DNA of 64,000 nucleotides from Strigamia acuminata (taxonomy: Eukaryota > Arthropoda > Chilopoda > Geophilomorpha > Linotaeniidae): the NCBI GenBank assembly GCA_949358305.1, contig OX442314.1, positions 31,481,118 through 31,545,117 of the forward strand. Direction: 5' to 3'. The first letter of the stretch is position 1, and the number at the start of each line of letters is the position of its first letter. Position numbers and translations under genes: made by a program. Below, in pieces: positions 41,370-52,430 of the stretch. Below the pieces are notes generated by a model. It saw only the letters and a program-made list of their open reading frames with translations, made no database searches and had not been told where the DNA came from.

Positions 41370-43095
41370 GCTCTCGTCCCGACCTCAAGGCATTCAAATC
41401 GTTTGAATAATAAGCACTTTGAATTTCTCGGATCCAATAATGTTCAGCTTCAACCAACTCTTGTATTGACAATGGACTGCCATCTCGAACTTTAGATTTC
41501 AAATTGTTTATGAATCGTCTTACCCATGTTGTCACGCGCAGCAACTTCGACCACGAACCGTATTTGCTTGAATCGAAAATGTCTCTTGAACTGGACGCTT
41601 CCTCCACCACGATGTTTATTTGCTCCTTGATGTCCTCCTCAGGTTCACACTTGGTGTCGGATTGTGGCCAATGTTCCTCTTCTTGTAACAACCACCCTGG
41701 TCCGGTCCACCAAATTTGACTGTCCACCATTTTTTGGGCGTCCATTCCACGAGTGAGCAAATCTGCCGGATTCTCTCGACCTGGCACGTGTTTCCATTCC
41801 ACGCCTGGAGCGTTGCTGTGAATTTCTTTGATTCGTCTCGTGACGAATGGGTCAGTCCGTCCGTTCACGTGCGCTATCCAAGCCAACACGATCGTGGAGT
41901 CTGTCCAGCAAACTACTCGTGACGCGGGCAGCTGTTTCAACCGGACCACCAAACGTGACGTCAGCAATGCGCCCATCAATTCCAGGCGTGGAAGCGTTAT
42001 CGTCTTGACAGGAGCGATCCTAGCTTTAGACAAAATAAATGAAATACGATTATGGCACTTGTCTCTTGTTTTTGCATATGCGACGACTCCGTAGGCCAAC
42101 GGGCTCGCGTTGCAAAACAAATGAATTTCCGCATTCAAATTGTCCAATCCAAATCCGACCCATCTTGGCAAATTAACGTGTTGTAAACATGGTATTTGAC
42201 GCTTCCAAGTGTTCCATTTTTCTTCTTCTGTTGCTGGCAACTTGTCATTCCAACCCAACCCCAACTTCCACAAACTTTGAAAAATCATTTTGCCAGTTAT
42301 TGAGAACGGGGCACAAAATCCGAGTGGATCAAAAATGCTGGCGACGAGTCGGATCACTTGTCGTTTCGTCTCTCCTTCCAGCAATTGTAATTTCAATATT
42401 TCTCCCATTTCCAAACCCAAACAGTCTTTTTCAGCATCCCAAATTAATCCCAAAACTTTGGTGCGTTTCTTTGGGCCCTCAGCGTTTCCATTCATCGCTG
42501 TACAGACTTGGTTTGAATTTGAAATCCATTTGGTTAGCTTCATGTGCGCCTCGCTCAAAATAGTGGTAACTTCTTGGCAGGTCCTTCGTAATTTTTCCTC
42601 GTCGGGTTGGCTATCAACAAAATCGTCAACGTAAAACTTATCATCTACTTGCTCAACTGTTTCCTTGAATTGGCCTGCAAACTTCTTGATGTGTTCATCA
42701 ATGGTGGCGTTCAGCAGGAAAGGGCTTGGCGTCGCCCCGAACAACACTCGTGTGTATCGCAGTATCCGCAATTTTATTGGTCCCTTCCCGTCCCATTCCA
42801 CGTGCAGCCAAAAGATTCTTAAACAGTCTCTGTCCTCTATGTGTACCTCAATCTGGTGGAAGGCTTTTTCGATGTCTCCGGTGGCTGCAAACAGGTAAGC
42901 ACGAAAATTAATCAAAACATTAATTAACTCGGGCAACAAATTTGGTCCCGTGAAAAGACAGTCATTCAAAGATTTGCTGTGGACACCGTGGGATGAAGCG
43001 TCACAAACTACACGTAATTTTGTAGTTTCCCGGTTCTCTTTTATCACTGGCGTATGGGGCAAATAATAACAGTCTTTTTCCTTTTCACTTTTCAT
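41341..43095 (-). CDS. BEL/Pao reverse transcriptase and RNase H segment
   Basis: A 584-codon frame. RT shows LRVVCDASS, GDIEKAFHQI, and the YVDD box in DKFYVDDFVDS. Later LFCNASPLAYGVVAY and VCWTDSTIVLAWI are RNase H-like. The 'ADLLTRG' block is a BEL/Pao hallmark. Its beginning lies in another frame (43092-43394), separated by a one-base indel around 43.09 kb. Confidence 0.85.
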   Translation of the reverse strand: MKSEKEKDCYYLPHTPVIKENRETTKLRVVCDASSHGVHSKSLNDCLFTGPNLLPELINVLINFRAYLFAATGDIEKAFHQIEVHIEDRDCLRIFWLHVEWDGKGPIKLRILRYTRVLFGATPSPFLLNATIDEHIKKFAGQFKETVEQVDDKFYVDDFVDSQPDEEKLRRTCQEVTTILSEAHMKLTKWISNSNQVCTAMNGNAEGPKKRTKVLGLIWDAEKDCLGLEMGEILKLQLLEGETKRQVIRLVASIFDPLGFCAPFSITGKMIFQSLWKLGLGWNDKLPATEEEKWNTWKRQIPCLQHVNLPRWVGFGLDNLNAEIHLFCNASPLAYGVVAYAKTRDKCHNRISFILSKARIAPVKTITLPRLELMGALLTSRLVVRLKQLPASRVVCWTDSTIVLAWIAHVNGRTDPFVTRRIKEIHSNAPGVEWKHVPGRENPADLLTRGMDAQKMVDSQIWWTGPGWLLQEEEHWPQSDTKCEPEEDIKEQINIVVEEASSSRDIFDSSKYGSWSKLLRVTTWVRRFINNLKSKVRDGSPLSIQELVEAEHYWIREIQSAYYSNDLNALRSGRERDRTTELCV

Positions 43096-43394
43096 CGGGT
43101 CGGGACTTCTTCCAAAATTCCCTCGGCGAGTTGAGTTTCGATCACATTTTTATATTGCTCGTACAACTTAGAATCTTGTTTGAATTTCCTTACTAAATTC
43201 CAAAACCTTCGTAGAGCTATAGTGTAATTGTCATCAAGTTCCTTTTTATTTATTAGCCAAGGTAGTTTCACTTCATATCGCGTCCCGGTACATTTTAGTG
43301 AATTGCGGAAACTTGTAAGCGCTTGTATTTCTTCATCGCACTTGTCACTATTAGACTCGTGCTTTATCTCTAATGCATCCAATTCCCAAAACAA
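43092..43394 (-). pseudogene. BEL/Pao linker before RT, behind an in-frame TAG
   Basis: 100 codons (FWELDALEIKHES..) that normally follow protease in one polyprotein. A single in-frame TAG at 43397-43395 separates it from Gag-protease. The bases after TAG do not match the known CARYYA readthrough context, so I read it as a mutation. Confidence 0.65.
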
Positions 43395-45389
43395 CTACAA
43401 CTGTTTGTCTAATTTTTCTTCATATTTGACTAAATTAACTGGAACTATCAAACCGTTGTTGTTGGCAGCTCGAAATCCGCTCGACCCGTGTATCGTCCAC
43501 CCGAATAACGTGTCTAAACCCACTAGACCGGACCCCAGTCTTTCGATTCGTCCAATGACTATCTGCCAAAAATAGTCCGTGCCCACCAAAATTGATACTG
43601 CACCACATTGTCGCCGGTCCAAATTTTCCTCGTTTCGTATCCCGTGCTCGTTCATCATGGCACGAACATCGTTATGAATGGGCTTCGCTACGGAGCTCGT
43701 GATCCACGGCACGACTATGGCATTGATGGCGATTTGTCCCTCCTTGCCGTTCCTCGCTCGAAGTGTGACCTGCACTTGTCTGCGAACGGTTGATCGCGAG
43801 CTTCGTTCCCCAAATGGCGTGATTGTCATCTTTTGTTGGCCGGACTCGGGTGCGTCTAATTCGTCTGCCAACTTCTCGGTGATGAAGGTGCGGTGGCTGC
43901 CCCCATCAAAAAAACATTGCACTGTTTTTCTTCTCGTTTCCGACTCGACATCCACCATCAAAACCTGAAAATACAATTCGTTTTTGTTAGTTTCCAGCAC
44001 GGCTGTCGTCTTGACTTCTTCCGTGTCGTCGTCCTCGCAAAGTTGTGTGTGGTGACGTCGATTGCACTTCCCGCATTTTATTTTTGCCGTGCATTTGGGC
44101 ACCCGATGCCCCTTGTCGAGGCACAAAAAACAGCGACCTGCGCTCATTAAATTCCTTCTTTTCTTGTGGGGCAGCAACGGGCAAACTTTGCTGGCGTGCT
44201 CGTCGACCTCACAAAAAACACATGCACCTGTGCGGATGGTGAGTGCATTGACCGATGGCAAGGTCGTCTTCTTTTTCACCCATTCTGTGTTTTTGTTGAA
44301 GGGGGGTCGGCTTGTTTTCTTCTCCTCTTGGCTCGGCTCTTTACTATAGCTGTTGGCTGCCGCCGTTCGTCCTCTCAAGCCAATCTGCTTGTTCAGGTAA
44401 ACGAAGAAAGCCTTGATGTCTGTCTCGTCGTCGTTCTCGCCCTGCGCGAACCCCATCGCGATGAAGTCCGGCACAGCGGCCATTAATTTTGGGCACAACA
44501 AGGCGCCAAACGTGGCCACATCCACCTCCAAATTTTTGAGGCTTCTTACGTGCAATTCGCACTCATCATACATTTTTCGGAATGCTATTAAGTCTCCAAT
44601 TTTCTTTACCGCCTGCACTTTTTCTATCGCTCGTAAATGAGCATTCACAACCACATTTTTTTTGCCGAAGCGGTTGGTTAACAGTTCTCTAGCCGTCTCG
44701 TAGTTCTCATCAGTCGGGTTGAGTCCCGCGACCACACTGGCTGCTGGTCCCTCCAGAAATGTTTTTAAATATACGAGTTTGGCTTTGGGCGTGAGTTTCT
44801 TATTTCCCCCGATTCCAATTTCAAAGTTACTCCAAAAATCGTACCATTGTGTCGGGTCTCCTCCATATTTTTGCATATTAATTGTAGAAAGTTTTATAGA
44901 ACCTGCATCCTGTTCCTCGTTGATTTGGAGTGGTACGGCTGGCGGCAAATGGACCTGGACCTGGGCGGCGATCTGGGCGGTGATGGCCTGTTGGTTTAGC
45001 AGCATCTGGGCGGCGATCGCGTCTTCCAGCTTTTTTTGGTTGGCGGCCGCTGTCGCCTCGTTCGCTTGCCCCATCTCGGCTCGTCGTATGTCGCCCGCGT
45101 GCTGCACCAAATCCTCCATTTGGTCTATCAGGCGTTCCTGGTAAATGTCCACGGTTTCCTGGTCGGCCACGGCTTCATTGTCGTCGGTGATCAAATTGCC
45201 AATCCGTTCGTCCAGTCGCGCCAAAATGTCCTTTTTGGCTTGTAGTTGGGCTCTGTGTCGCGCCAACTTCTTTAAATCGACCGGTACCTCTGCCAGTAAG
45301 CCGCCTGTCGAGTTGGTCAGCCGGGTGCACGCCGTTCTCGCGGTCGTGCGACTCCTTTTCAGCTTTTCGATTTCCGAAATTTCGGCCAT
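43395..45389 (-). CDS. BEL/Pao Gag-protease
   Basis: Starts at the ATG at 45389 (MAEISEIEKLKR). Coiled-coil N-terminus, capsid-like region (YGGDPTQWYDFWSNFE), three Cys/His boxes (CVFCEVDEHASKVC, CFLCLDKGHRVPKC, CGKCNRRHHTQLC) and an aspartic-protease motif QCFFDGGSHRTFI, in which DGG replaces DSG. Ends at the TAG described above. Confidence 0.85.
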   Translation of the reverse strand: MAEISEIEKLKRSRTTARTACTRLTNSTGGLLAEVPVDLKKLARHRAQLQAKKDILARLDERIGNLITDDNEAVADQETVDIYQERLIDQMEDLVQHAGDIRRAEMGQANEATAAANQKKLEDAIAAQMLLNQQAITAQIAAQVQVHLPPAVPLQINEEQDAGSIKLSTINMQKYGGDPTQWYDFWSNFEIGIGGNKKLTPKAKLVYLKTFLEGPAASVVAGLNPTDENYETARELLTNRFGKKNVVVNAHLRAIEKVQAVKKIGDLIAFRKMYDECELHVRSLKNLEVDVATFGALLCPKLMAAVPDFIAMGFAQGENDDETDIKAFFVYLNKQIGLRGRTAAANSYSKEPSQEEKKTSRPPFNKNTEWVKKKTTLPSVNALTIRTGACVFCEVDEHASKVCPLLPHKKRRNLMSAGRCFLCLDKGHRVPKCTAKIKCGKCNRRHHTQLCEDDDTEEVKTTAVLETNKNELYFQVLMVDVESETRRKTVQCFFDGGSHRTFITEKLADELDAPESGQQKMTITPFGERSSRSTVRRQVQVTLRARNGKEGQIAINAIVVPWITSSVAKPIHNDVRAMMNEHGIRNEENLDRRQCGAVSILVGTDYFWQIVIGRIERLGSGLVGLDTLFGWTIHGSSGFRAANNNGLIVPVNLVKYEEKLDKQL

Positions 45390-45458
45390 TTCTTTTTTTT
45401 CACTCAAACTAATTTCAACACTCACGTTTCACAATTTTCAGGCCCGGTTTAAATTAAT

Positions 45459-45476
45459 TCCCGGGTTTCGGCACCA
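45459..45476 (-). other. BEL/Pao primer-binding site
   Basis: TGGTGCCGAAACCCGGGA lies directly after the 5' LTR on the element strand. The tRNA is not assigned. Confidence 0.6.
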
Positions 45477-45950
45477 TGTGAAATCCACAAACGTAAAATG
45501 TCAAAGTTCTTCTTGATGAAATAAATGGTTTCCAAATTCTATGTCTCGAAAAACGTCCAAGTTTCTTTTCAGTTTTCAGTGTTTGCGAATACAAGTGATT
45601 TTTAGCTGCTTGACTCAAGTAACTCTCTTCAGTTGAAGTAAAATGTTGTACTGGTTTATTTTCGTTGAAAAACGATGTTAAATACATGAGATAATTAGTT
45701 CTTGGAAACAAGAACAAAACACACAAAATAATTAGTTCTCGGAAAATGAGAACAAAAAGTCAAAAAGGTCACAGACCCAAAACAATATAAAAACGTCACC
45801 ACATCTGGTGAAAATTAGAAACAACAAAGACTCGGGTTTTCCCTTTAAAAATTCACAGAAGGCAATTAAAACAGATTACAATAAAAACCCAAATATTCCC
45901 AACACCAATTTAATATAAAATTGAAATACACTAAAACCCTAGTTTTTACA
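45477..45950 (-). repeat. 5' LTR of the BEL/Pao element
   Basis: 474 bp, TG...CA. AAGTA target duplication follows. Confidence 0.9.
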
Positions 45951-46488
45951 AAGTATAGCATTTACTGTCTACAGATTAAACTTTTGTCTTTGCTAAACAT
46001 TGAAACTCATTTTTGCATATAAATCGATTTGAGCACTTACAGCCAAGTGCAATCGTTTGAATGCTTATAATTCATATTGAACGATGGAAAGTGATTGTTT
46101 TTCAACTTTTAAAACTTAAATCAGAAATAGAAAAGAATACATAAATATGCATAAAATACATAAGTGGAAGACATTTTTATATTTCATTTACATGACGTCG
46201 TACATACAGGTAAAAGTGTTTTAAAATTGGAAATGAATAGAGGAAAATATGCAGTTCAACGATGCACGATTGCGCCCAACTTAATAAACCCGAAAAAAAT
46301 CCCATAATACCCAAAAAAAATGTGATTTATCTATTCTCCTATCTTTACCTTAATCTGCTTACAGTTTGGAGCCCTTCAAACGTAATAAACATGCATTTAA
46401 TCGAGGATGAAAGAAAAAGTGCGATACATCAAAATAAGCTTACAATAATCTCTGGCTTCTCGTCAATTTAGGAGCAAATCTTTCGCCT
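45951..46488 (-). other. Block spacer whose inverted zinc-finger gene is deleted
   Basis: 45951-46259 matches 18.26-18.55 kb. Then, where the first block has an inverted zinc-finger gene, the text jumps (GTTCAAC|GATGCACGATTG) straight into the inverted upstream region (46260-46440). The gene itself is gone. No other content. Confidence 0.65.
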
Positions 46489-46551
46489 TTTACTAAAGAT
46501 TTAATGGAGAACAATAAGTGAAAAAAAAGTGAAAACAGTGAAAAAGTGAAA

Positions 46552-47816
46552 ATGGAGGTTCCAGCTCTGTTTGCTGAGCACAACTGGGAGAAGAGTGTGT
46601 TTTGTAAAAACAATGGTGACCAGGACAGCGGTGACGACATACTGGATGCCATTTTTAATGTGTTAAAAATCAATGGAAATGAAAACCACACAATCAGCAG
46701 AATGGACTCAATGGGCAAGGGCAATTATTTTGTCCATCTCAACACGAAACAAAATGCAATGGAATTGATACAACATGGTACGATCAAATGGAAAAACCGA
46801 CAAATTGAATTTTTGAAACCGTTCGACCAGAGCAGATGGATCTTCATTCGTGGACTTCTCTCACTGACACCAATTGAAAAAGTGATCAAGGAAATGTCCA
46901 AGTACGGAACGGTCCTCGCCCATCGATTTGAAATGATACGAGGCAACATCAAAACTGGGAATGTGAGGCTGCGGATGAGATTCACCACGCTACCACCAAC
47001 AATCGTGATCCAACGCAGCACGGGAGTAATCTTTTACCCAGGAATGGTGAAAACTTGCAGAACATGCAAAGAAACGGGTCATTTGGCATCAGAATGTAAG
47101 TCCACAAAGTGCTTTAATTGCTACCAAGTTGGCCATCTCAGCAAGAGCTGTAAGTCCCCTTGCAAATTTTGCAATGGGGTAGATCACACTCACCTATTCA
47201 CACCTCAGCTAACTGCAACATCCAACATGGCCTTGACAAGGATCCCAAGAACCAACCAAGCCCCCAGAAAGACAATAACCGGAATAAAACCACTCGTGAG
47301 GAGGATCAAAGTGTTGTGCAAATGGAATGGAATATGAAACAAAATAACCAAAATGAAGAGGAGGTTGTAAAAAAATCCAGCCTGCCCAACTATGCCAAAG
47401 CAGTGACTAACAGCAGTCAAACAAAGGAACAAACAAGGACTGAAAAGGAGGAAACTAAAACAATAGAGCAACAACTTGAAACGATGACTGGGAAAACTGT
47501 CAAACAACCAAAACTGGTAAAACCAAAAATCAAAAGGAAAAAGGCAGATAGTGATGAAGAAAACCAAAACTCAAAAAAGCCAATGGTGGGGAAACTCAGT
47601 GCAACAAACAATAACACAGATGTGACCTTGGAGAATACAGATGTGAATTTAGATGACACTGGTTCCAATGGCTTTGACAAAATGCTCACCACTGAGATGG
47701 AAGTAACAGAGACAAAAGATAATCAAACCCCCCTCACATTGGAATGCGTCCAGATGGCAGCCCCAACGCCTTCAGGGGTCTATAGCGAGTCTGACCCCTC
47801 TCTACCACCTCAATGA
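46552..47816 (+). pseudogene. LINE ORF1: RNA-binding protein with CCHC knuckles (frameshifted)
   Basis: ATG at 46552 (MEVPALFAEHNWEK). An RRM-like half is followed by CRTCKETGHLASEC and CFNCYQVGHLSKSC. A third Cys motif (CKFCNGVDH) runs into a one-base shift near 47.2 kb. The remaining Lys/Thr-rich tail continues in the next frame to TGA 47814-47816. ORF1 proteins coat the element RNA. Confidence 0.8.
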
Positions 47817-50800
47817 CCCTCAATTGTGCTACCATAAACGTCCACTTCTTGAAGACTGCAAACAAACAAAATGAACTAATAAATTGGATAAAACTACACA
47901 AGCTCGATTTGATATGCATTCAGGAAACACATGCTGAATCACATAAAGAACTGGTGCATGTTGAAAGGGCACTGCAGGAATTTGATTGGTATTGGCACTA
48001 TGCAGTGAAAAATAGAGGTGGAATGGGAATTGGAGTCAAAAGAAATGTCATGGAAGTGAATGCCCACTGGACTGAAGCAACTGGAATCCAAATAATTCAA
48101 TGCAAAATTGGTGACACCCCACTCAGACTGATTAATGCCTATGCACCCCAGACTGAATTGGAGAAAACCAATTTCTATAAAGACTTGGACATAGCTGTGG
48201 GACTGGGTGAAAAAGTGATCATATGTGGTGACCTCAACTGTGACTTGAAATCAACAGCACACAAACACATTGTGGGTGGAAAAGAGCTGAGCACTTTAAA
48301 AGAGGAAAATGACCTCATTGATGTGTGGTGGTCCCTAAACCCGTCACTAGATGGGGACACATACTCAAATGGGAGAATGAGTTCAAGACTAGACTACTGG
48401 CTGATCACTGATGGTTACAAAGAAGAAATTAAGGAATGCACTATTCTCCCAGCACCATTCTCTGACCATGACGGGGTCATGATAAAACTTGCTGGAGGAG
48501 AAAGGAAAAAGAAAACATCAACACATTGGAAAATGAATACAAGCCTATTGGACAGCCACAAAATATGCAAAAATTTAGAAAAATTCTGGGACAATAAAAT
48601 TGCTAATAAAAACATCACCAACTCAGCTTGGGATAGGGCAAAGCACAGAATCCGCCACTTCTTTCGTGTCATCGCAATAGAAAATGCGGATTCCAAAAGG
48701 AATAGAATTGAAAAGCTTTACCAAAAACTACACATACTCAATTCAATGGTCGGGAATGAGGCACAACGGAAAATTACGGACATAAAACGCGAACTGGTTG
48801 ATGTTCAACAGATTAAAGCTCGGGACCTAATCACTAGAGCGGCGATTAAGGAAAGAGAGTACAAATACGCCTTGGAAAAAAGTGGGACTTCTATGGACGG
48901 AAAACAGAAGAATTGGAGGAAAATCGATAGTGTTAGAATAGAAGCGGAGGCCAAACCTTAACAGGAACTGACATGGAGCGTAAATTTCTTCGTTTTTATG
49001 TTGACAAATTTGCGGGTGTTGATGGGGACTTGCAGGCACAACAACTGTTTGTGAATGAGGTTCACGCGCTTGACACCGACCAGACCAGATGCTTGGGTAA
49101 CCCCATCACCACGAAGGAAATAGAAGATATAATTGGCAAATTAAAAAATTGGAAACGCTCAGGACTTGATGGACTCCCCGTTGAGTTCTACAAAGCTTTT
49201 AAATCGCGAATGGCTCCTTATTTGTCAACACTGTGGAATTCAGACTCCGTGATGACATCGAGACAAAAGCGGGGCCTTGTCAAACTGATTCCAAAGGTTG
49301 AGAAACCGGAGCAGTGCGATCAATGGAGACCGATTACGCTTCTCAACACTGATTACAAAATCAGAGCAAAGGTGCTCATGAATAGACTGAAACCGTTGCT
49401 GCCGCTTATTGTTTCTGATGGGCAGATTGGAGAGGTGCCCAATCGCAACATCAGTGACGCGTTGATAACTGTGAACACCATCTGGCAAAAAGCACTTGTG
49501 GAAGACAGCTCGGTGGCAATCATTGCGCTGGACCAGAGAGAGGCCTACGACAAGGTTCACCGTGGTTTCCTTTGGTCACTTCTAAGAAAACTTGAACTTC
49601 CTGGAAAATTTATCAACTGGATTCAAGATATGTACTCGGGGGGTGAGTCCAGCTTGGTTATAAACCAAAAGCAAACAAAGACATTCGGAATGAAATCGGG
49701 TGTTAGACAGGGATGCCCCCTGTCCATGAGTCTCTACTTGATTTATATCGACCCGCTTCTAAAGAAAATCCAACATGACAATCGAATTAAAGGAATTGTG
49801 ATGCAGGGCAGGGAATTTAAGACCACTGCATTTGTAGATGACATGACCATCACCACCGCCACTGAAAGCTCTTTGAGATGGGCCAAAGCTGCCTTTGATG
49901 GTTTCCGTGCCGCCACAGGCAGCCAACTCAACATGAAAAAAGCAAGGGCATTTTCACGGGAAAGCAGTGGGTCACTGAACAACTTGCTGAATTTCCCATT
50001 GACTGGGGGCAACCGGAGATCAAGATTCTTGGAATCTTTTTTTCCAATCATATGGACAAAAGCAGAGTGACCAGCTGGAGGAGAACAGAAGAGACCATTC
50101 AAACGAAACTTGACCAATGGGAGGGAAGCACACTTTCCTATAAGAAGAAGGCGCAATTCATCAAAAGCCACATTCTCCCAAAAATCAAGTACCTTAGTAC
50201 AATCCATTCGCCAACTACTCAGGGATTGAAAAGGATTCAACTGCAATTACATGGATTTTTATGGAAATATAGCTGCAAACGCCCACCAATTGCAAGAATA
50301 AAAACACAGATGAGGAGACGGGACGGTGGCATTGAACTCATCGATGTCAAAACCTTTCTGGCCTCTGCCCTGATCTCGACCTGCCTCTCATGCCTCCACC
50401 GAAAGGACAAGTGCTATTGGTGGCCATTCTATGTACATTACCTTGGAATGCTGAGCAGAAAGTGGGAAAGTTGCACAGGTGAAAATAAATACACCCATTC
50501 CAATAGCCCTACTCAATGGTTCAAAGAGGCGCATGAGGAACTGAAACCATTATTGCGCCAACCGATGCCACAAGACTGGCAAAAAAAGAAGATGGTCCAT
50601 TGGTACTGGTACAAATGGGAAGAAAGTGGAAACCAAAGAAAAGGGCTCATTGCAATTGGAAATCTTGTCAGTACTTGCTGGCAACACATTTGGAGAGGTG
50701 GTTGGTCGCGTGACATTGAAAACCTTGTTTGGAGAGTGTCACACAAGGCACTATTCTGCAACACAACACTCAGAATGTGGGGATTGATGGCTTCTCCCAA

Positions 50801-51221
50801 CTGCGCGAGGTGTAGACTTGCAGAGGACTTCAACCACTCATTGTTTGAGTGCGCAGAGATCGTTGCCTTCTGGACGTGGCTCGCAAAAATTTTTGGCATA
50901 ACGAAGCTGACCAGAGAGATGCTTGAACTCAACGCTGGGCCACCTGTGGATGTCGTGCTACAGGAACTGTGGCTGTTTGCTGTCGGGATTGCGTACCACA
51001 CGATTTGGAGAGCTAGACTCTCAAGCATAAGAAACGTAATTCGGGATACGACTGGACTCCAGAACTTCTTCTGGAAGGCGATGGCGACGGAAATACAAAC
51101 AATCAGACGAAAAAACCATGAGGAATTCACAAAAAAGTTCAACCACACTGGAGATAAATTAAATTGGAGTCAAATAGTCAACACTCCAACTGTTGGTCAA
51201 ATTAAAAGGCTATTACAATAA
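47813..51221 (+). pseudogene. LINE ORF2: APE endonuclease and reverse transcriptase (two frameshifts)
   Basis: ATG at 47813 overlaps the ORF1 stop as ATGA. Segment 47813-48961 is the endonuclease (ICIQETHAES, INAYAPQ, CGDLNCD, SRLDYWL, SDHDGV). Segment 48973-50070 is RT (KRSGLDGLPVEFYKAF, WRPITLLNTDYKI, GVRQGCPLS, AFVDDMTI), the style of the L1/Tx1 group. Segment 50052-51221 is the C-terminal domain with a Cys-rich site (CARCRLAEDFNHSLFEC). The three lie in different frames, so the copy is dead. Confidence 0.85.
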
Positions 51222-51344
51222 GTGTAATAATATTATTATTACAATGTAAGTGCTACTATTAGCAGCACTCCTTTTTTTGTTTGTTTTTTTGTTGAAAAAA
51301 AATAAAATGGCCTCTAACAGGGCCTCATTGTTTACTAAAGATTT

Positions 51345-51630
51345 CCGTGGCCGGGAGTATTCAATGAGTCTTTAGACCCAATTTTTTAAAATCCCGTTTT
51401 CGGACGGGATCATAAATAATCAAAAATAAGATTTCAGTAAAAACAAAACCAAAAATGGTTCGTTATTTGCTAAAATGGCCTAATTTATTGTCCAACCTAA
51501 CCTACAGTGCATTTTATTAACAAGACGGTCTATTTTATTGTTAAAACGGTTCATTTTTCCAAACAAGGCCAATTAATTAAAAACTCGGTTTATTTTAGCT
51601 AGAACGGTCTATTTCATTCTTAAAACGGTC
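51345..51630 (+). other. Short hairpin and decayed edge of the minisatellite
   Basis: ATCCCGTTTTCGGACGGGAT near 51391 can form a hairpin. From about 51470 the sequence has ever more recognisable, degenerate versions of the 30-bp unit (AACGGTCTATTTTATTG..). No gene. Confidence 0.55.
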
Positions 51631-52310
51631 TGTTTTATTGCTAAAACGTTTTAAACGGTCTGTTTTATTGCTAAAACGTTTTAAACGGTTCCTTTTATTG
51701 CTAAAACGTTTTAAACGGTTCCTTTTATTGCTGAAACGTTTTAAACGGTTCCTTTTATTGCTGAAACGTTTTAAACGGTTCCTTTTATTGCTAAAACGTT
51801 TTAAACGGTTCCTTTTATTGCTAAAACGTTTTAAACGGTTCCTTTTATTGCTAAAACGTTTTAAACGGTTCCTTTTATTGCTAAAACGTTTTAAACGGTT
51901 CCTTTTATTGCTAAAACGTTTTAAACGGTTCCTTTTATTGCTGAAACGTTTTAAACGGTTCCTTTTATTGCTAAAACGTTTTAAACGGTTCCTTTTATTG
52001 CTAAAACGTTTTAAACGGTTCCTTTTATTGCTAAAACGTTTTAAACGGTTCCTTTTATTGCTAAAACGTTTTAAACGGTTCCTTTTATTGCTAAAACGTT
52101 TTAAACGGTTCCTTTTATTGCTAAAACGTTTTAAACGGTTCCTTTTATTGCTAAAACGTTTTAAACGGTTCCTTTTATTGCTAAAACGTTTTAAACGGTT
52201 CCTTTTATTGCTAAAACGTTTTAAACGGTTCCTTTTATTGCTAAAACGTTTTAAACGGTTCCTTTTATTGCTAAAACGTTTTAAACGGTTCCTTTTATTG
52301 CTAAAACGGT
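51631..52310 (+). repeat. 30-bp minisatellite, about 22 copies
   Basis: Unit CCTTTTATTGCTAAAACGTT TTAAACGGTT in tandem. Only rare variants are seen (three units with CTGAAACG, and TCTG for TTCC at the left end). Since 30 is a multiple of three, one frame stays open and would give LLKRFKRFLL repeats; I consider this accidental. The internal AAAACGTTTT is palindromic. Confidence 0.95.
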
Positions 52311-52430
52311 TTATTTATGCCAAAAAAAAACAATAAGAAAAAATTTTGCTATTCAAGAAAGTGGTTGTCCGTTGTCCCTAGACTGACAAGAGGACACCTT
52401 GAAATGCAATTGATATTTGGATTCACTATT

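Larger units (their letters stand above)
28723..45950 (-). mobile_element. BEL/Pao LTR retrotransposon, left LTR split by Gypsy 2
   Basis: Right LTR 45477-45950 (474 bp). The left LTR is 28723-28819 plus 39708-40084 (97 + 377 = 474). Target duplication AAGTA at 28718-28722 and 45951-45955; the sister block at 18.26 kb shows the empty site CAAAGTATAGC. The two LTRs differ at three positions that I could find. Element orientation is minus: Gag with Cys/His boxes, protease, BEL-type RT, RNase H and integrase. The coding region has an in-frame stop and two frameshifts, so this copy is dead. Confidence 0.9.
46503..51330 (+). mobile_element. L1/Tx1-like non-LTR retrotransposon (4,828 bp)
   Basis: Flanked by a perfect 14-bp target duplication TTTACTAAAGATTT (46489-46502 and 51331-51344). 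ORF1 has CCHC knuckles. ORF2 has an APE endonuclease and RT. The 3' end carries AATAAAATGGCC and no long poly(A). At least three frameshifts make this copy inactive. Confidence 0.9.

Noticed and set aside
51631-52310. CRISPR array
   Set aside because: Units are contiguous with no unique spacers, and the DNA is eukaryotic.
51638-52336. Open frame of LLKRFKRFLL decapeptide repeats as an antimicrobial protein
   Set aside because: It is the necessary result of a 30-bp minisatellite without a stop. There is no signal peptide, promoter or splice evidence.
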